64,000 nt of DNA, from contig NZ_CP094532.1 in assembly GCF_022811685.1 (NCBI RefSeq), positions 2,453,501 to 2,517,500 of the forward strand, in the 5' to 3' direction. Below, piece after piece: positions 1-8,463 of this stretch. The notes below the pieces were generated by a model. That model ran no database searches. It saw only the letters and a program-made list of their open reading frames with translations, and was not told where the DNA came from. Source of the stretch: Chryseobacterium suipulveris (GTDB lineage: Bacteria > Bacteroidota > Bacteroidia > Flavobacteriales > Weeksellaceae). Both the position numbers and the translations under genes were made by a program. Each line of letters begins with the position of its first letter. Positions within the stretch are counted from its first letter, which is position 1.

Positions 1-1755
1 GCGAACCATATCGTAGGAAAAGTAAGAATAGAAGACCGCCGATTTGCTTCAGACTTTAGAAATCAAAACCAGCAGACTTCAAAGTTGGGTATCAATACTT
101 GGATGGCTGCGCAATACATCCAAGAAAAGAACGACGGTAGAAATGTTACCTTGCTTTCTGCAACGCCATTTACCAATAAACCACTGGAATATTATTCTAT
201 TCTCTCCTTGATTGCGAACAAGAGATTAGAAGAATCGGGCTACTTCAATGTGAATACCTTCTTTGAAACCTTTATGGAGGCAGACAACGACATGGAGATT
301 GACGCAAAAGGTGATGTGAAATTCAAGGCGAATGTTCGACGTTTTAAAAACAATTCGCTGTTTCAGCAACTTTTATCTGAATTTATTGATATCAAAGGCG
401 AAGAAGACAATCCAGAATTGGTGCGGCCCAACCGAATCAACAAGGAATATAAGATTGAGCAGAACTATTTAACGAGTGAGCAATACGAAATGCTCAATGA
501 AAACTTTACCGAAACCCAAAAAGGGGCAATTCTTACGCATATCCTTAATGCCCGTTTGATTGCGATTTCACCATATCTTTCTCCCTATTATGAAGGAGAA
601 GAACCGTCTTTAGAAGAGTTTATAGAGGATTCTCCGAAACTAAAACAAACGATGGATTTGATTCGGCAGAACAAAAACGACATTCCGGATTCGGGACAGA
701 TTATCTACTCTGAATTAGCTGTTTCGGAATTTCTGAAACTAAGGGAATATTTGGTACGGGAGGTCGGCTACAAACCGGAAGAAGTCGGAGTCATCACCGG
801 AGCAACCAGCAAACCAAACCGTTTAAAGATTCAGGACGATTTCAATTCCGGAAAAATAAAGGTGGTCATCGGAAGCGAGGCGATTCAGGAAGGAATGAAC
901 CTTCAGGAAAATACGACGGATATTTACATGCTTTCTCTTCCGTACAACTTTACCTCTCTACGGCAAGTGGAAGGTCGTGCTTGGCGACAAGGAAATAGGA
1001 ACGAAAATGTAAGAATCAACTTTATGTTGACCAATGACAGCATTGATGTCTTTATGCTTCAAAAATTGCAATCCAAACAGGCAAGATACTTGGAGGCAAT
1101 GAAGAAGGGAGCCGATGTTTTGGATATTTCTGACATCAGCACGCAGGAACTGAAAACCGCCATTATCACGAATCCCGAAACCAGAGCGAATATAGAAATT
1201 GAACTGATGAAAAAGCAAATTGAAACCGAAAAAAATAAATTTTTGGCTGATTCTGCTTTTGTGCTTCGAAAATATGACAGTTTTATTAAAATTCAGGAAG
1301 AAGTAACTAAAGCGCAACATAACTACAACCGAATCTTAGGCTATTCCAAGGAAGAGGGCGACAATGCCGAATACTGGAAAAACCAGCTTCCATTTTATCA
1401 AAAAACGATTGATTTGACAAAGGAGAAAGTCCAAGAGGAAATTGATATTCTTTCTCAAAAAGGCGTGAATGTGACGGAGATTGAACAGCAGACAAAAATT
1501 ACTGAAGATAAGATTGCTGAATTGGATAAAAGGTTGGAGGATTTGCCTAATGTTCGGGAGGGATTGGTTGAGAAGTATAGGGAGGAGAAGGAAATGCAGT
1601 TGAAAATTAATGAGACTGGAAATTATTTAGGGGAGCGAGCAATTGAAAATGTGCTCTTATTTAATAAAAATAATTCCGAACGGATTAATATAGCTATAGA
1701 AAGACTGGATGTGCAAAAAGAAGCTGAAAAAGAATATTACAAAATAGGGAGATAA
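1..1755 (+). CDS. SNF2-like helicase, C-terminal part (gene enters from the left edge)
   Basis: The frame is open from base 1, so the start lies outside the window and about 584 C-terminal residues are visible. A helicase motif III (SATPF, nt 157-171) is followed by a second RecA-like domain. That domain contains a motif V-like EAIQEGMNLQ and a motif VI-like run RQVEGRAWRQGNR (nt 961-999), typical of SNF2/helicase-C proteins. After about nt 1080 the protein is Glu/Lys-rich and probably coiled coil. Very large helicase or helicase-methylase proteins of this kind are common in Bacteroidetes conjugative elements. The gene ends 69 bp from the 3' end of a tRNA gene, which fits the edge of such an element. 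An N-terminal methylase or nuclease domain cannot be judged from here. Helicase identity is firm; mobile-element origin is inference. Confidence 0.8.
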   Translation, partial: ANHIVGKVRIEDRRFASDFRNQNQQTSKLGINTWMAAQYIQEKNDGRNVTLLSATPFTNKPLEYYSILSLIANKRLEESGYFNVNTFFETFMEADNDMEIDAKGDVKFKANVRRFKNNSLFQQLLSEFIDIKGEEDNPELVRPNRINKEYKIEQNYLTSEQYEMLNENFTETQKGAILTHILNARLIAISPYLSPYYEGEEPSLEEFIEDSPKLKQTMDLIRQNKNDIPDSGQIIYSELAVSEFLKLREYLVREVGYKPEEVGVITGATSKPNRLKIQDDFNSGKIKVVIGSEAIQEGMNLQENTTDIYMLSLPYNFTSLRQVEGRAWRQGNRNENVRINFMLTNDSIDVFMLQKLQSKQARYLEAMKKGADVLDISDISTQELKTAIITNPETRANIEIELMKKQIETEKNKFLADSAFVLRKYDSFIKIQEEVTKAQHNYNRILGYSKEEGDNAEYWKNQLPFYQKTIDLTKEKVQEEIDILSQKGVNVTEIEQQTKITEDKIAELDKRLEDLPNVREGLVEKYREEKEMQLKINETGNYLGERAIENVLLFNKNNSERINIAIERLDVQKEAEKEYYKIGR

Positions 1756-1757
1756 AA

Positions 1758-1792
1758 AACAGGGACTCAAAGTCCCTGTTTTAGTCCCTGTT
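1758..1792 (+). terminator. Stem-loop terminator after the helicase gene
   Basis: A perfect 10-bp stem (AACAGGGACT / AGTCCCTGTT) with a 3-nt loop begins 3 bp after the stop codon. The right arm is repeated nearly intact at 1783-1792, which gives the region an extra direct repeat. There is only a short T-run, so intrinsic termination is likely but not certain. Confidence 0.6.
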
Positions 1793-1796
1793 ATAC

Positions 1797-1813
1797 GTAA
1801 ATCACTGATTTAC
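1797..1813. repeat. Inverted repeat beside tRNA 3' end, possible attachment-site arm
   Basis: GTAAATCA and TGATTTAC form 8-bp inverted arms around one base, 12 bp outside the tRNA-Met 3' end. It lies between the presumed mobile element and its likely target. Recombinase arm or core sites can look like this, but no integrase or second att copy is in the window. Confidence 0.35.
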
Positions 1814-1824
1814 AGAATTGTTTG

Positions 1825-1898
1825 TAGCGAAGACGGGAATTGAACCCGTGACCTCAGGGTTATGAATCCTGCGCTCTAACCATCTGAGCTACCTCGCC
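1825..1898 (-). tRNA. tRNA-Met (anticodon CAT)
   Basis: Read on the minus strand, the 74-nt gene folds as a full cloverleaf. The acceptor stem is GGCGAGG paired with CTTCGCT (two G-U pairs), followed by a D-arm starting TAGCTC. The anticodon loop contains CAT and the T-arm is ACGGG-TTCAATT-CCCGT. CCA is not encoded. It looks like the elongator Met tRNA; an Ile2 tRNA (CAT modified to lysidine) cannot be fully excluded by eye. Its 3' end faces the helicase fragment, the usual orientation for element insertion at a tRNA. Confidence 0.95.
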
Positions 1899-1913
1899 TG
1901 GTTTTGAGTGGTG

Positions 1914-1944
1914 CAAAGATATAAATATTTTGAAATCTGACAAA
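1914..1944 (-). promoter_or_regulatory. Bacteroidetes-type promoter of tRNA-Met
   Basis: On the minus strand TTTG and TATCTTTG are separated by 19 bp, matching the Bacteroidetes -33/-7 pattern. The -7 element ends 15 bp before the tRNA 5' end. Confidence 0.7.
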
Positions 1945-1945
1945 A

Positions 1946-3229
1946 TTAATTGAGCTTAAGATAAGTAATCAGATCAGATGCGTGCTCAGGTTTTGCAATA
2001 ATCTTATTTGCCGAGTCGAGTACAAAATAGGTAGGCGTTGCGTGCACGTTGTATGTTTCACCGTAGGAACTGTACCACCCTCTTAATTCCGTATCATTAA
2101 TCCAAGGCAGACTCTTCACTTTATTTTCGTAAGCAGTTTTTTCACTGTCCAAAGAAAGAGCGATTACCTCCCAGTTTTGTTTTTTTATGCTGCTGTATTT
2201 CTCAATAATCTTGGGTAGCTCGGCTTCACAATGTGAGCATGTTGACGACCAGAAAACAATGATTTTTCTGTCGGCTTTCACTCCATGGATTGATTTGGCA
2301 GTAGTATTTGAAGGCCGGTTAAAAGTATAGTCTGGAAAGCGGGCGCCTATCTCAGTGTTTTTATTAGTCTCGATAGTTTTGGCCAACCTGTCGTTAATCG
2401 TACATTTTAGATTTTTTGCTTCTGTCAAATATTTATCTTTCAGATCCTGCATTCCGTAGGTGTCAAAAACCTCTATCAATTCTGATAAGACCGTTTGTCC
2501 GCGAGGAGTTTCCGTATTAACGGCTTTCAGCAGTTTGTCGATGTCGGAAGTGAGGTTAGTGTTAGGACCAATATTAAGATATGAAACCAGAACCGGTCTC
2601 AAAAGAGAGGATGTTTCAAGCATTTCGTTGGAGTTGGTCAAGAACTTAATAATATCATCATGTGTCGGTGACTTTCTTGTAGGGTTTTTTTCAACAAAAT
2701 TGGCATAGTTGGTTTGATAAAAATTCACAAAAGGATATTTGCTCATATCACCGATTCCTTGTGAAAGCCGAAGAATTTCTGTTTCGAGTGCTTTACCAAA
2801 GTTTTCTTTCCCTTTATAATACTCCTTGATCTGATAGAGCGCGGGTAAAATATACTCCTTTTTCTGCTGTATATCCTGTAGTTCGTTCATTTTCGCATTG
2901 CTCTCGTCAAGGTAGATCACGTTGCTTACTTTGTTTTTGGCAACCTCCAACCTCATCTTAACATCCTTGTTTTCCGAAATAAAATTAAGTGAGATATTCT
3001 CTTCTGGAAAGTAGAGTTTCATCATTCCCGTGTAAGGTTTCGAGACTTTTATCTGCCAAGAGTTTCCTTTTCTTGTCTCTCTACTGTTAAGGATATCTTT
3101 CGAGCCATTCAGCGAGTAAAGGTAAACTTCCTTGGGAGTAAAATCTGCTGGGACTTCTATACTTACATTAAACTGAGCAGCCACAGAAACAGTGACGAAG
3201 ATATTGACGAGTACTATAATTCTTTTCAT
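1946..3229 (-). CDS. TlpA-like thioredoxin-fold thiol-disulfide protein, exported
   Basis: The 427-residue protein begins with a signal peptide (residues 1-18, ending VAAQ). A roughly 250-residue helical/beta N-terminal part follows, of the type found in Bacteroidetes TlpA-like proteins. The thioredoxin fold covers about residues 300-427. It has a redox-active CSHC motif in an FWSSTCSHCEAELP context and the conserved cis-Pro segment ATPTYFV. It should act in the periplasm as a thiol reductase or resilience factor with unknown partners. A TTTG/TATATTTG promoter (3234-3267) sits directly before the ATG. The gene is a single unit ending just after the tRNA promoter. Confidence 0.85.
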   Translation of the reverse strand: MKRIIVLVNIFVTVSVAAQFNVSIEVPADFTPKEVYLYSLNGSKDILNSRETRKGNSWQIKVSKPYTGMMKLYFPEENISLNFISENKDVKMRLEVAKNKVSNVIYLDESNAKMNELQDIQQKKEYILPALYQIKEYYKGKENFGKALETEILRLSQGIGDMSKYPFVNFYQTNYANFVEKNPTRKSPTHDDIIKFLTNSNEMLETSSLLRPVLVSYLNIGPNTNLTSDIDKLLKAVNTETPRGQTVLSELIEVFDTYGMQDLKDKYLTEAKNLKCTINDRLAKTIETNKNTEIGARFPDYTFNRPSNTTAKSIHGVKADRKIIVFWSSTCSHCEAELPKIIEKYSSIKKQNWEVIALSLDSEKTAYENKVKSLPWINDTELRGWYSSYGETYNVHATPTYFVLDSANKIIAKPEHASDLITYLKLN

Positions 3230-3233
3230 ATAA

Positions 3234-3267
3234 CAAATATAAAAAACTTATGTGATGAGTATCCAAA
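3234..3267 (-). promoter_or_regulatory. Promoter of the TlpA-like gene
   Basis: TATATTTG (3241-3234) with TTTG (3267-3264) 22 bp upstream on the minus strand. The spacing is slightly long, and the -7 element lies only 4 bp before the start codon, so the leader is very short. Confidence 0.45.
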
Positions 3268-3281
3268 TAATGAGTCACAAA

Positions 3282-3304
3282 AAAAGCCAAAAAAATTGGC
3301 TTTT
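3282..3304 (-). terminator. Terminator after the small membrane protein gene
   Basis: A perfect 9-bp stem (AAAAGCCAA / TTGGCTTTT) with a 5-nt A loop, flanked by T-runs on the minus strand. It lies 20 bp beyond the stop of the 3325-3555 gene. Confidence 0.8.
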
Positions 3305-3324
3305 GATTTATGATTGGGTTGACC

Positions 3325-3555
3325 TTATTTTTTTTCTGGTAAAAAATTATGAATTTTATTTGATGCCATTATTATTATCATCGCAATGCCGATTAAGATA
3401 TAGAGATACATGTCCAGTGAAGCATCCGGAGCTCCAGGTCCAACACCTCCACCTCCACCACCTGGCGGTAAGGGAGCTGGCGGATTTTCTGCCGCAACGA
3501 AAATAAATCCCAGAAAAAAGATGAATAAAAATATAACCTTATTAATAACTTTCAT
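3325..3555 (-). CDS. Small exported protein: signal peptide, Pro/Gly linker, one membrane helix
   Basis: The 76-residue protein starts at the ATG at 3555. The frame is open further upstream, but that extension would overlap the preceding gene and has no signal-like sequence. Residues 1-22 are a hydrophobic signal. Residues 23-45 are a Pro-rich then Gly-rich linker with six consecutive glycines, and 48-66 form a membrane helix followed by a basic tail. The gene lies 13 bp after the T9SS gene and probably shares its transcript. Small proteins of this build follow T9SS substrates in other flavobacteria as I recall them. No function is known to me. Confidence 0.7.
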   Translation of the reverse strand: MKVINKVIFLFIFFLGFIFVAAENPPAPLPPGGGGGGVGPGAPDASLDMYLYILIGIAMIIIMASNKIHNFLPEKK

Positions 3556-3568
3556 CGTTTGTGTTTTA

Positions 3569-5566
3569 CTATCTAATAATCTTCGCACTAATTTTTTCAC
3601 CCTTATCAGAAACTGCCGTTACAATGTAGGAAGCGCTTACTCTTGGGATATCCAAAACAAAGTCCCTGTTTGCAGCGACACCATCTTGAGATAGTACGAG
3701 TTTACCGCTCATATCAAAAACCTTCACGTCGGCTTTTTTCCAGTCAGGATCAAATCTAAGGAAGAAACTGTCGATCATTTGATTATAAGCAACCATTGTT
3801 CGGGACGGTTTTGCAGCACCTTCCGTATCCAAAACAGTTGTTGATTTACCGTAATATAAGCTGTATTGGTCAGTGGTAACCGGGATGATCTGATTCTGTG
3901 CAATATCTAAAATATCTCCGTTAGCAGCTTTATAGTGAAAACCGATGCCAGTGGATAAATCTTTAGCTCCATCAGGTAACAACTGCGCATTCTCTCTGAT
4001 TTCAAATTTCAGAGATTTGATACTGGTGTTATACAGAGCTAAAGGAACAGCTTTTGCAAAGAAATCAGTTTCATTTGCCTCATTAATGTATAGCCAGTAA
4101 AGATTTGAATAATTAGTATCGTATCCACCATTTACAGGATCCTCTTCAAAAGTCCCCATAATGTTTGAACTTCCAAGAGTTGACTGAACCGTTGGCTGAC
4201 TAGTATGTCCGGTAATTGCGGTAGGATAAACCACATAATAAGCTCTCGCTAGCTCTTTCCCATTTTCATCCAAACCGATTACGCCAAGTTGTTTTACCGT
4301 ATCTACTAGTTGGCCGGGTCTTGATGCTGTTACAGAATAACTTGTTTGGTCCAGTCTCGGAATATTGCTGAAACGTCTCAGATTATCAAAATTCAAAGTT
4401 CGGTTCCCAGAAATTTCTGCGTCATTATTCCTAAGTTTAAGAACAAAAGTTTGCATTGGCTTGATAATCAAACCTACATCACCAGTAGGAGCTGGATTAA
4501 CCCCTGTGGTAAAATTCACAAATTTTGCGGCGATAGAATAGGTACTTCCGGTTGGAAGCGTAACTACTGAGCCGGGATCATAACGAATTCCCTGTATTGC
4601 ACTAATTGCGTTATTATCAGTAATAGCAGCTGATTCAACAAGTCCTATAAAACCTAAGTCTAAATTGGTAAAGTAGGGATTCCCAAACTGGTAGATGTTT
4701 CTGCCAAAAGTTGGTACAGACCAAGGATTCGATGGATTGACCTGCTCATCCCAATTGTCTTGCAGGTAAGTGTTGTACTTCTCGTTATACTTATTTCGGT
4801 TGTTACCACCTATTCCAAAGTTGATTCCCAGAGCTGCGTTTTGTAATGGTTCTGAAATTCCATTTGCGAAAGGAACTCCCTTAATGGTGTAAACCGCCCC
4901 GGTCGGTGTTGGAGAAATTGTCGGCATTGATGCAGGTGGATTCCCTGAATCAAAATTCAGCGCTCCAAACATGTAGTAAGTTGTGTTTTTCTGCGTATTA
5001 GCCCAAATACTTAAATTATCAGATACCGCTATAGCATTGTTCCATGTAAGGACTTCATTTTTACTCCAGCGTGCATTGGTAAATGTTTTACCAAAAGTTC
5101 CGATCGAATTTGCACTTCCAGATAGCGAGGAAATTTGTTTTTGGAAGAAAGGCAACGCAATCTGTTGATATGTTCCGTTACTCGCAGTACGATATTCCTT
5201 ATCTACAACTGCCGTAATTGAATTTTGCGAAAGGCCATTAATATAAAGTTGGCCGTAAGTTGATGGGTTATCTGCAGAAGAGTGATTTGCAGGATCGTTT
5301 AAACGCAGGATGATGTTTCCTCCATCCGTTTTGTTTCCTCCCGTAGCATCCAACGTCTTCAGAACGTCTGAACCAGATCCAACAACCATCATGTTTCCGT
5401 GAATGTCGTATCTTCCGTTGCCCTTACTTTGAGCACCGCCTCCGTTATAAACTAAGGCGTTCTCACCGATGTAGAAAATTGCATTTTGGTCAACATGGGT
5501 GAGGACTTGCGCACCCACTAAGTAGCTTAAGGCAAGAAGCCCTAATATCCAAATTTTCGTTTTCAT
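3569..5566 (-). CDS. Secreted protein with T9SS type A C-terminal sorting domain
   Basis: The 665-residue protein has a signal peptide (residues 1-19, ending LVGAQ) and a long beta-rich body with no catalytic motif I can name. The last ~70 residues have the type A sorting-domain pattern: VKVFDMSGKLV, a short strand, then SYIVTAVSDKGEKISAKIIR. Such domains direct export through the type IX system and are cleaved at the cell surface. The body is Asn/Gly/Thr-rich, suggesting an adhesin-like or structural surface protein. It has its own promoter (5608-5637) and is followed by the small membrane protein gene. Confidence 0.85.
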   Translation of the reverse strand: MKTKIWILGLLALSYLVGAQVLTHVDQNAIFYIGENALVYNGGGAQSKGNGRYDIHGNMMVVGSGSDVLKTLDATGGNKTDGGNIILRLNDPANHSSADNPSTYGQLYINGLSQNSITAVVDKEYRTASNGTYQQIALPFFQKQISSLSGSANSIGTFGKTFTNARWSKNEVLTWNNAIAVSDNLSIWANTQKNTTYYMFGALNFDSGNPPASMPTISPTPTGAVYTIKGVPFANGISEPLQNAALGINFGIGGNNRNKYNEKYNTYLQDNWDEQVNPSNPWSVPTFGRNIYQFGNPYFTNLDLGFIGLVESAAITDNNAISAIQGIRYDPGSVVTLPTGSTYSIAAKFVNFTTGVNPAPTGDVGLIIKPMQTFVLKLRNNDAEISGNRTLNFDNLRRFSNIPRLDQTSYSVTASRPGQLVDTVKQLGVIGLDENGKELARAYYVVYPTAITGHTSQPTVQSTLGSSNIMGTFEEDPVNGGYDTNYSNLYWLYINEANETDFFAKAVPLALYNTSIKSLKFEIRENAQLLPDGAKDLSTGIGFHYKAANGDILDIAQNQIIPVTTDQYSLYYGKSTTVLDTEGAAKPSRTMVAYNQMIDSFFLRFDPDWKKADVKVFDMSGKLVLSQDGVAANRDFVLDIPRVSASYIVTAVSDKGEKISAKIIR

Positions 5567-5607
5567 CTCTTTGTGTTTCGTGTGTTTTTTGAATATAAAA
5601 TTCGGTA

Positions 5608-5637
5608 CAAAGATACTTATTTTTCTGTCTAATCAAA
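5608..5637 (-). promoter_or_regulatory. Promoter of the T9SS type A protein gene
   Basis: TTTG, 18 bp, TATCTTTG on the minus strand, about 40 bp before the ATG at 5566. Its upstream half overlaps the T-run of the clpX terminator. Confidence 0.65.
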
Positions 5638-5660
5638 AAAAAACGCTCTAAATATCAGAG
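5635..5660 (-). terminator. Probable clpX terminator overlapping the stop codon
   Basis: On the minus strand CTCT-GATATTT-AGAG is followed closely by a run of nine Ts. The stem is only 4 bp and includes the last clpX codon, so it is weak. Confidence 0.45.
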
Positions 5661-6836
5661 TTTAATATTACTTTTTGTTAATATGATGTCTTTTTTTGCT
5701 GTGATGTCAAACATATAATCTTCCAAAACCTTTTCGGTTGTTCCCCGCAAACCCCTTGCGCCAAGTCCCTTATCTATAGTCTCTTCAACAATTCTTTCTA
5801 TAGATTCATCAGTAAATTCCAATCGTACTCCATCCATTTTAAAGAGTTCTACAAACTGATTAACAACTGAGTTTTTAGGTTCTTTCATGATTTTAATCAT
5901 GGTTTCTTTTGTCAACTTATCAAGGTAGGTTACAATTGGAAATCTTCCCAAAAGTTCGGGAATCAGTCCGAATTTCCGCAAATCAATCGCGTTGATCTGA
6001 CTCAGAATGTATTGCTCCTCTTCAACCTTATTTAATTTCTCTGCACTGAAACCGATTGCCTGCTTATTCAGCCGTCTTTCAATGATTTCCTTAATTCCGT
6101 CAAAAGCTCCACCTGCAATAAAAAGGATATTCTGCGTATTGACCTGGATGTATTTTTGATCAGGATGTTTTCTTCCACCTTGTGGCGGAACGTTGACGAT
6201 GCTTCCTTCCAACAGCTTCAGCAAACCCTGTTGAACTCCTTCTCCCGACACGTCTCTCGTAATACTTGGATTGTCTGATTTCCTCGCAATTTTGTCAATC
6301 TCATCGATGAAAACTATTCCTTTTTCGGCTTTTTCCACATCATAATCCGCAACCATCAACAAACGCGAAAGAATACTTTCCACATCTTCGCCCACATATC
6401 CAGCTTCGGTTAAGATGGTGGCATCTACGATACAGAACGGAACATTAAGCTCTCTCGCGATGGTTTTTGCCAAAAGTGTTTTTCCGGTTCCAGTCTCACC
6501 AATCATGATGATGTTCGATTTCTCGATCTCTACCTCCCGGTTTTCGTTCTGCGCATGCAGCAACCTTTTGTAATGGTTATAAACCGCGATCGACAGTTGC
6601 TTTTTCGCCTGATCCTGCCCGATTACGTATTGGTCAAGAAATTCCTTGATCTCTCTTGGTTTCTTAAGGTCTTCGATTTTCTCAGCAGGCGAAAAACCAC
6701 TTTTCACATTGCTTTCCTTAACAATATTGTGCGCCTGCTCGATGCAGCTTTCGCAGATATACCCGTCACTACCGGAAACCAGCATCTGAACTTCCTTTCT
6801 CTTCCGGCCGCAAAACGAGCATTGGTTTGGATTCAT
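5655..6836 (-). CDS. clpX: ClpX, ATPase and unfoldase subunit of the ClpXP protease
   Basis: The 393-residue protein has the ClpX layout: an N-terminal zinc-binding domain with Cys6, Cys9, Cys28 and Cys31; Walker A GETGTGKT at 113-120; the pore loop GYVG at 146-149; Walker B with FIDEIDK around 176-182; and a C-terminal D2-small domain. It unfolds tagged proteins and feeds them to ClpP in the cytoplasm. clpP is not adjacent. A TAACTTTG -7-like element lies at 6915-6922 on the same strand. Length is slightly shorter than the ~420 usual for E. coli but normal for the family. Confidence 0.98.
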   Translation of the reverse strand: MNPNQCSFCGRKRKEVQMLVSGSDGYICESCIEQAHNIVKESNVKSGFSPAEKIEDLKKPREIKEFLDQYVIGQDQAKKQLSIAVYNHYKRLLHAQNENREVEIEKSNIIMIGETGTGKTLLAKTIARELNVPFCIVDATILTEAGYVGEDVESILSRLLMVADYDVEKAEKGIVFIDEIDKIARKSDNPSITRDVSGEGVQQGLLKLLEGSIVNVPPQGGRKHPDQKYIQVNTQNILFIAGGAFDGIKEIIERRLNKQAIGFSAEKLNKVEEEQYILSQINAIDLRKFGLIPELLGRFPIVTYLDKLTKETMIKIMKEPKNSVVNQFVELFKMDGVRLEFTDESIERIVEETIDKGLGARGLRGTTEKVLEDYMFDITAKKDIILTKSNIKL

Positions 6837-6948
6837 ATAATGTAATGAAAAATTTAAAAATTAAGAATGAATAACGGCAAGATCGCCGCAGTTTTTTTTT
6901 GAAAAAAACGTTGGCAAAGTTACGATTCTTTGGAAATATCTTTTTGAT

Positions 6949-7338
6949 TTACGAGCTCTTGATGAGGTTCTGGATTTCGCCATATTCTTCATCAGAAAAC
7001 TTCAGACGGACATTCTTGAAATTCATGTCCTCCATTTTGTTAATGGGAATCAGGTGGATGTGCGCATGAGGTACTTCAAGCCCGACTACCGCAACAGCGA
7101 TTCGCTGCTCAGGAAACGCCTTCTTCATTTTCTTGCCAACTTCCTGAGCAAAACCCCAAAGTTCTTTGAAATCCTCATTTTCAAGATCGAAAATAAGATC
7201 GGTTTCCTGTTTTGGAATAACCAGCGTATGTCCTTTCGCAATCGGCATGATGTCGAGAAAAGCGAGATGCCTTTCATCTTCTGCAACTTTATAGGAAGGA
7301 ATCTCACCCTTCACTATTTTCGTAAAAATGGAACTCAT
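6949..7338 (-). CDS. HIT family nucleotide-binding hydrolase
   Basis: The 129-residue protein carries the histidine triad PHAHIHLIP with His91, His93 and His95, plus the usual N-terminal Cys-less FTKIVKGEIP start. HIT enzymes hydrolyse purine nucleoside phosphoramidates or dinucleotide polyphosphates; the middle-to-last histidine region provides the nucleophile. It follows greA on the same strand with an 82-bp gap and may be co-transcribed. The substrate is not predictable from the sequence. Confidence 0.93.
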   Translation of the reverse strand: MSSIFTKIVKGEIPSYKVAEDERHLAFLDIMPIAKGHTLVIPKQETDLIFDLENEDFKELWGFAQEVGKKMKKAFPEQRIAVAVVGLEVPHAHIHLIPINKMEDMNFKNVRLKFSDEEYGEIQNLIKSS

Positions 7339-7420
7339 GGCAGTAATTTAAGTGTTAAAAGCTGAAGTATATAACACATCAAAAACGATTCCAACCTCAC
7401 CTTAATAAATTAAAATTTAG

Positions 7421-7891
7421 TTAAAGCGAGATCTCTAAAACTTCAAAGGAAAGTTTGTTGCCATTCGGCAAATCGATATCCGCAGTGTCGCCTACGATTT
7501 TACCGAGAAGTCCTTTTGCAATCGGCGTGTTTACAGAGATCTTTCCAGATTTCAGATCGCTTTCGTTGTCTGGAACCAATGTAAACTGCTGCTCCTTTTT
7601 TGTTGCGTTATTCTTGAGACGAACCGTTGTAAGGATCGAAACTTTCGAGGTGTCGAGCTGGTTTTCGTTGATGACTTTAGAATTCACGATTAAATCCTTC
7701 AGTTTAGAAATCTTCATCTCCAACATTCCCTGTGCTTCTTTTGCCGCGTCGTATTCCGCATTTTCAGAAAGGTCGCCTTTATCTCTTGCTTCAGCAATCT
7801 GCTGTGTAATTTTTGGTCTTTCGATGGTTTCGAGTTGCTCAAGCTCCTGCTTCATTTTGTCTAAACCTTCTTTGGTTACATAACTTGCCAT
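7421..7891 (-). CDS. greA: Transcription elongation factor GreA
   Basis: The 156-residue protein has the N-terminal GreA coiled coil (GLDKMKQELEQL... with DKGDLSENAEYDAAKE, the acidic tip segment) and a C-terminal FKBP-like domain. GreA stimulates RNA cleavage by backtracked RNA polymerase. The leader contains a -7 element (TATCTTTG, 7970-7977) about 80 bp upstream and an intervening hairpin at 7927-7942. The HIT gene follows. Confidence 0.96.
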   Translation of the reverse strand: MASYVTKEGLDKMKQELEQLETIERPKITQQIAEARDKGDLSENAEYDAAKEAQGMLEMKISKLKDLIVNSKVINENQLDTSKVSILTTVRLKNNATKKEQQFTLVPDNESDLKSGKISVNTPIAKGLLGKIVGDTADIDLPNGNKLSFEVLEISL

Positions 7892-7926
7892 AATTAATCT
7901 TATTTAGCGTTAGTATAAAAAAATAA

Positions 7927-7942
7927 TCCGACATTTGTCGGA
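7927..7942 (-). promoter_or_regulatory. Hairpin in the greA leader
   Basis: TCCGAC-ATTT-GTCGGA, a 6-bp perfect stem with a 4-nt loop, lies between the greA -7 element and the start codon. There is no adjacent T-run of terminator length, so it could be a pause site, an mRNA stability element or an operator. Confidence 0.4.
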
Positions 7943-7991
7943 CAATGTTTTCTGTGATAATTCGTTCAGCAAAGATATAAATTTATTTTAA

Positions 7992-8441
7992 ATGAAAAGA
8001 TATTTTTTGGCATTTTTATCTTCAATCATCCTCATTTTCAGTTTATTGAATATGAATTCGTGCGGAGAGCGCCAAGAAACCGTCAACTGTTTTCCGCAAG
8101 TACCGATCAATGTGGTCCTGAACCTGAATCTCCCAACTTATTTCGCACTGCAGAACGTGGGTGGATGGATTTATGTGGATGAGCAAAATTCCGGAACGCG
8201 CGGACTCATCGTTGTACGCACCACCAACGGTTTCAAAATCTACGACAGAAACGCTCCCCATCTTTGTCCTGACCAAAACACCACACTGTCCGTCGAGAAC
8301 AATATCAAAGTAATTTGCCCAAAAGACGGCGCAGAATGGATACTGATTACTGGCGAACCTACAAAAGTCGCGCAAATCCCACCCAAAACCTACCGCTACA
8401 ATTTCGATGCTGCAACGGGAACTTTATCAATATTTCTTTAA
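7992..8441 (+). CDS. Lipoprotein with a Rieske-like fold (degenerate cluster site)
   Basis: The 149-residue protein starts with a lipoprotein signal (SLLNMNSCGE, Cys24). The C-terminal half resembles a Rieske domain: APHLCPD near residue 92 and ICPKDGAEWIL near residue 110, then ...YRYNFD. A true Rieske [2Fe-2S] site needs CxH...CxxH. Here the second Cys-side residue of each pair is not His (CP and CPKDG), so the cluster is unlikely to be standard. I recall similar proteins in other flavobacteria. It is divergent from greA and lies 22 bp before dtd. Confidence 0.6.
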   Translation: MKRYFLAFLSSIILIFSLLNMNSCGERQETVNCFPQVPINVVLNLNLPTYFALQNVGGWIYVDEQNSGTRGLIVVRTTNGFKIYDRNAPHLCPDQNTTLSVENNIKVICPKDGAEWILITGEPTKVAQIPPKTYRYNFDAATGTLSIFL

Positions 8442-8463
8442 TTAATAATTAGCAACAAATTTC

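Noticed and set aside
84..1755. A complete helicase gene starting at TTG 85
   Set aside because: The frame is open back to base 1 with sensible residues, so the gene enters from outside the window.
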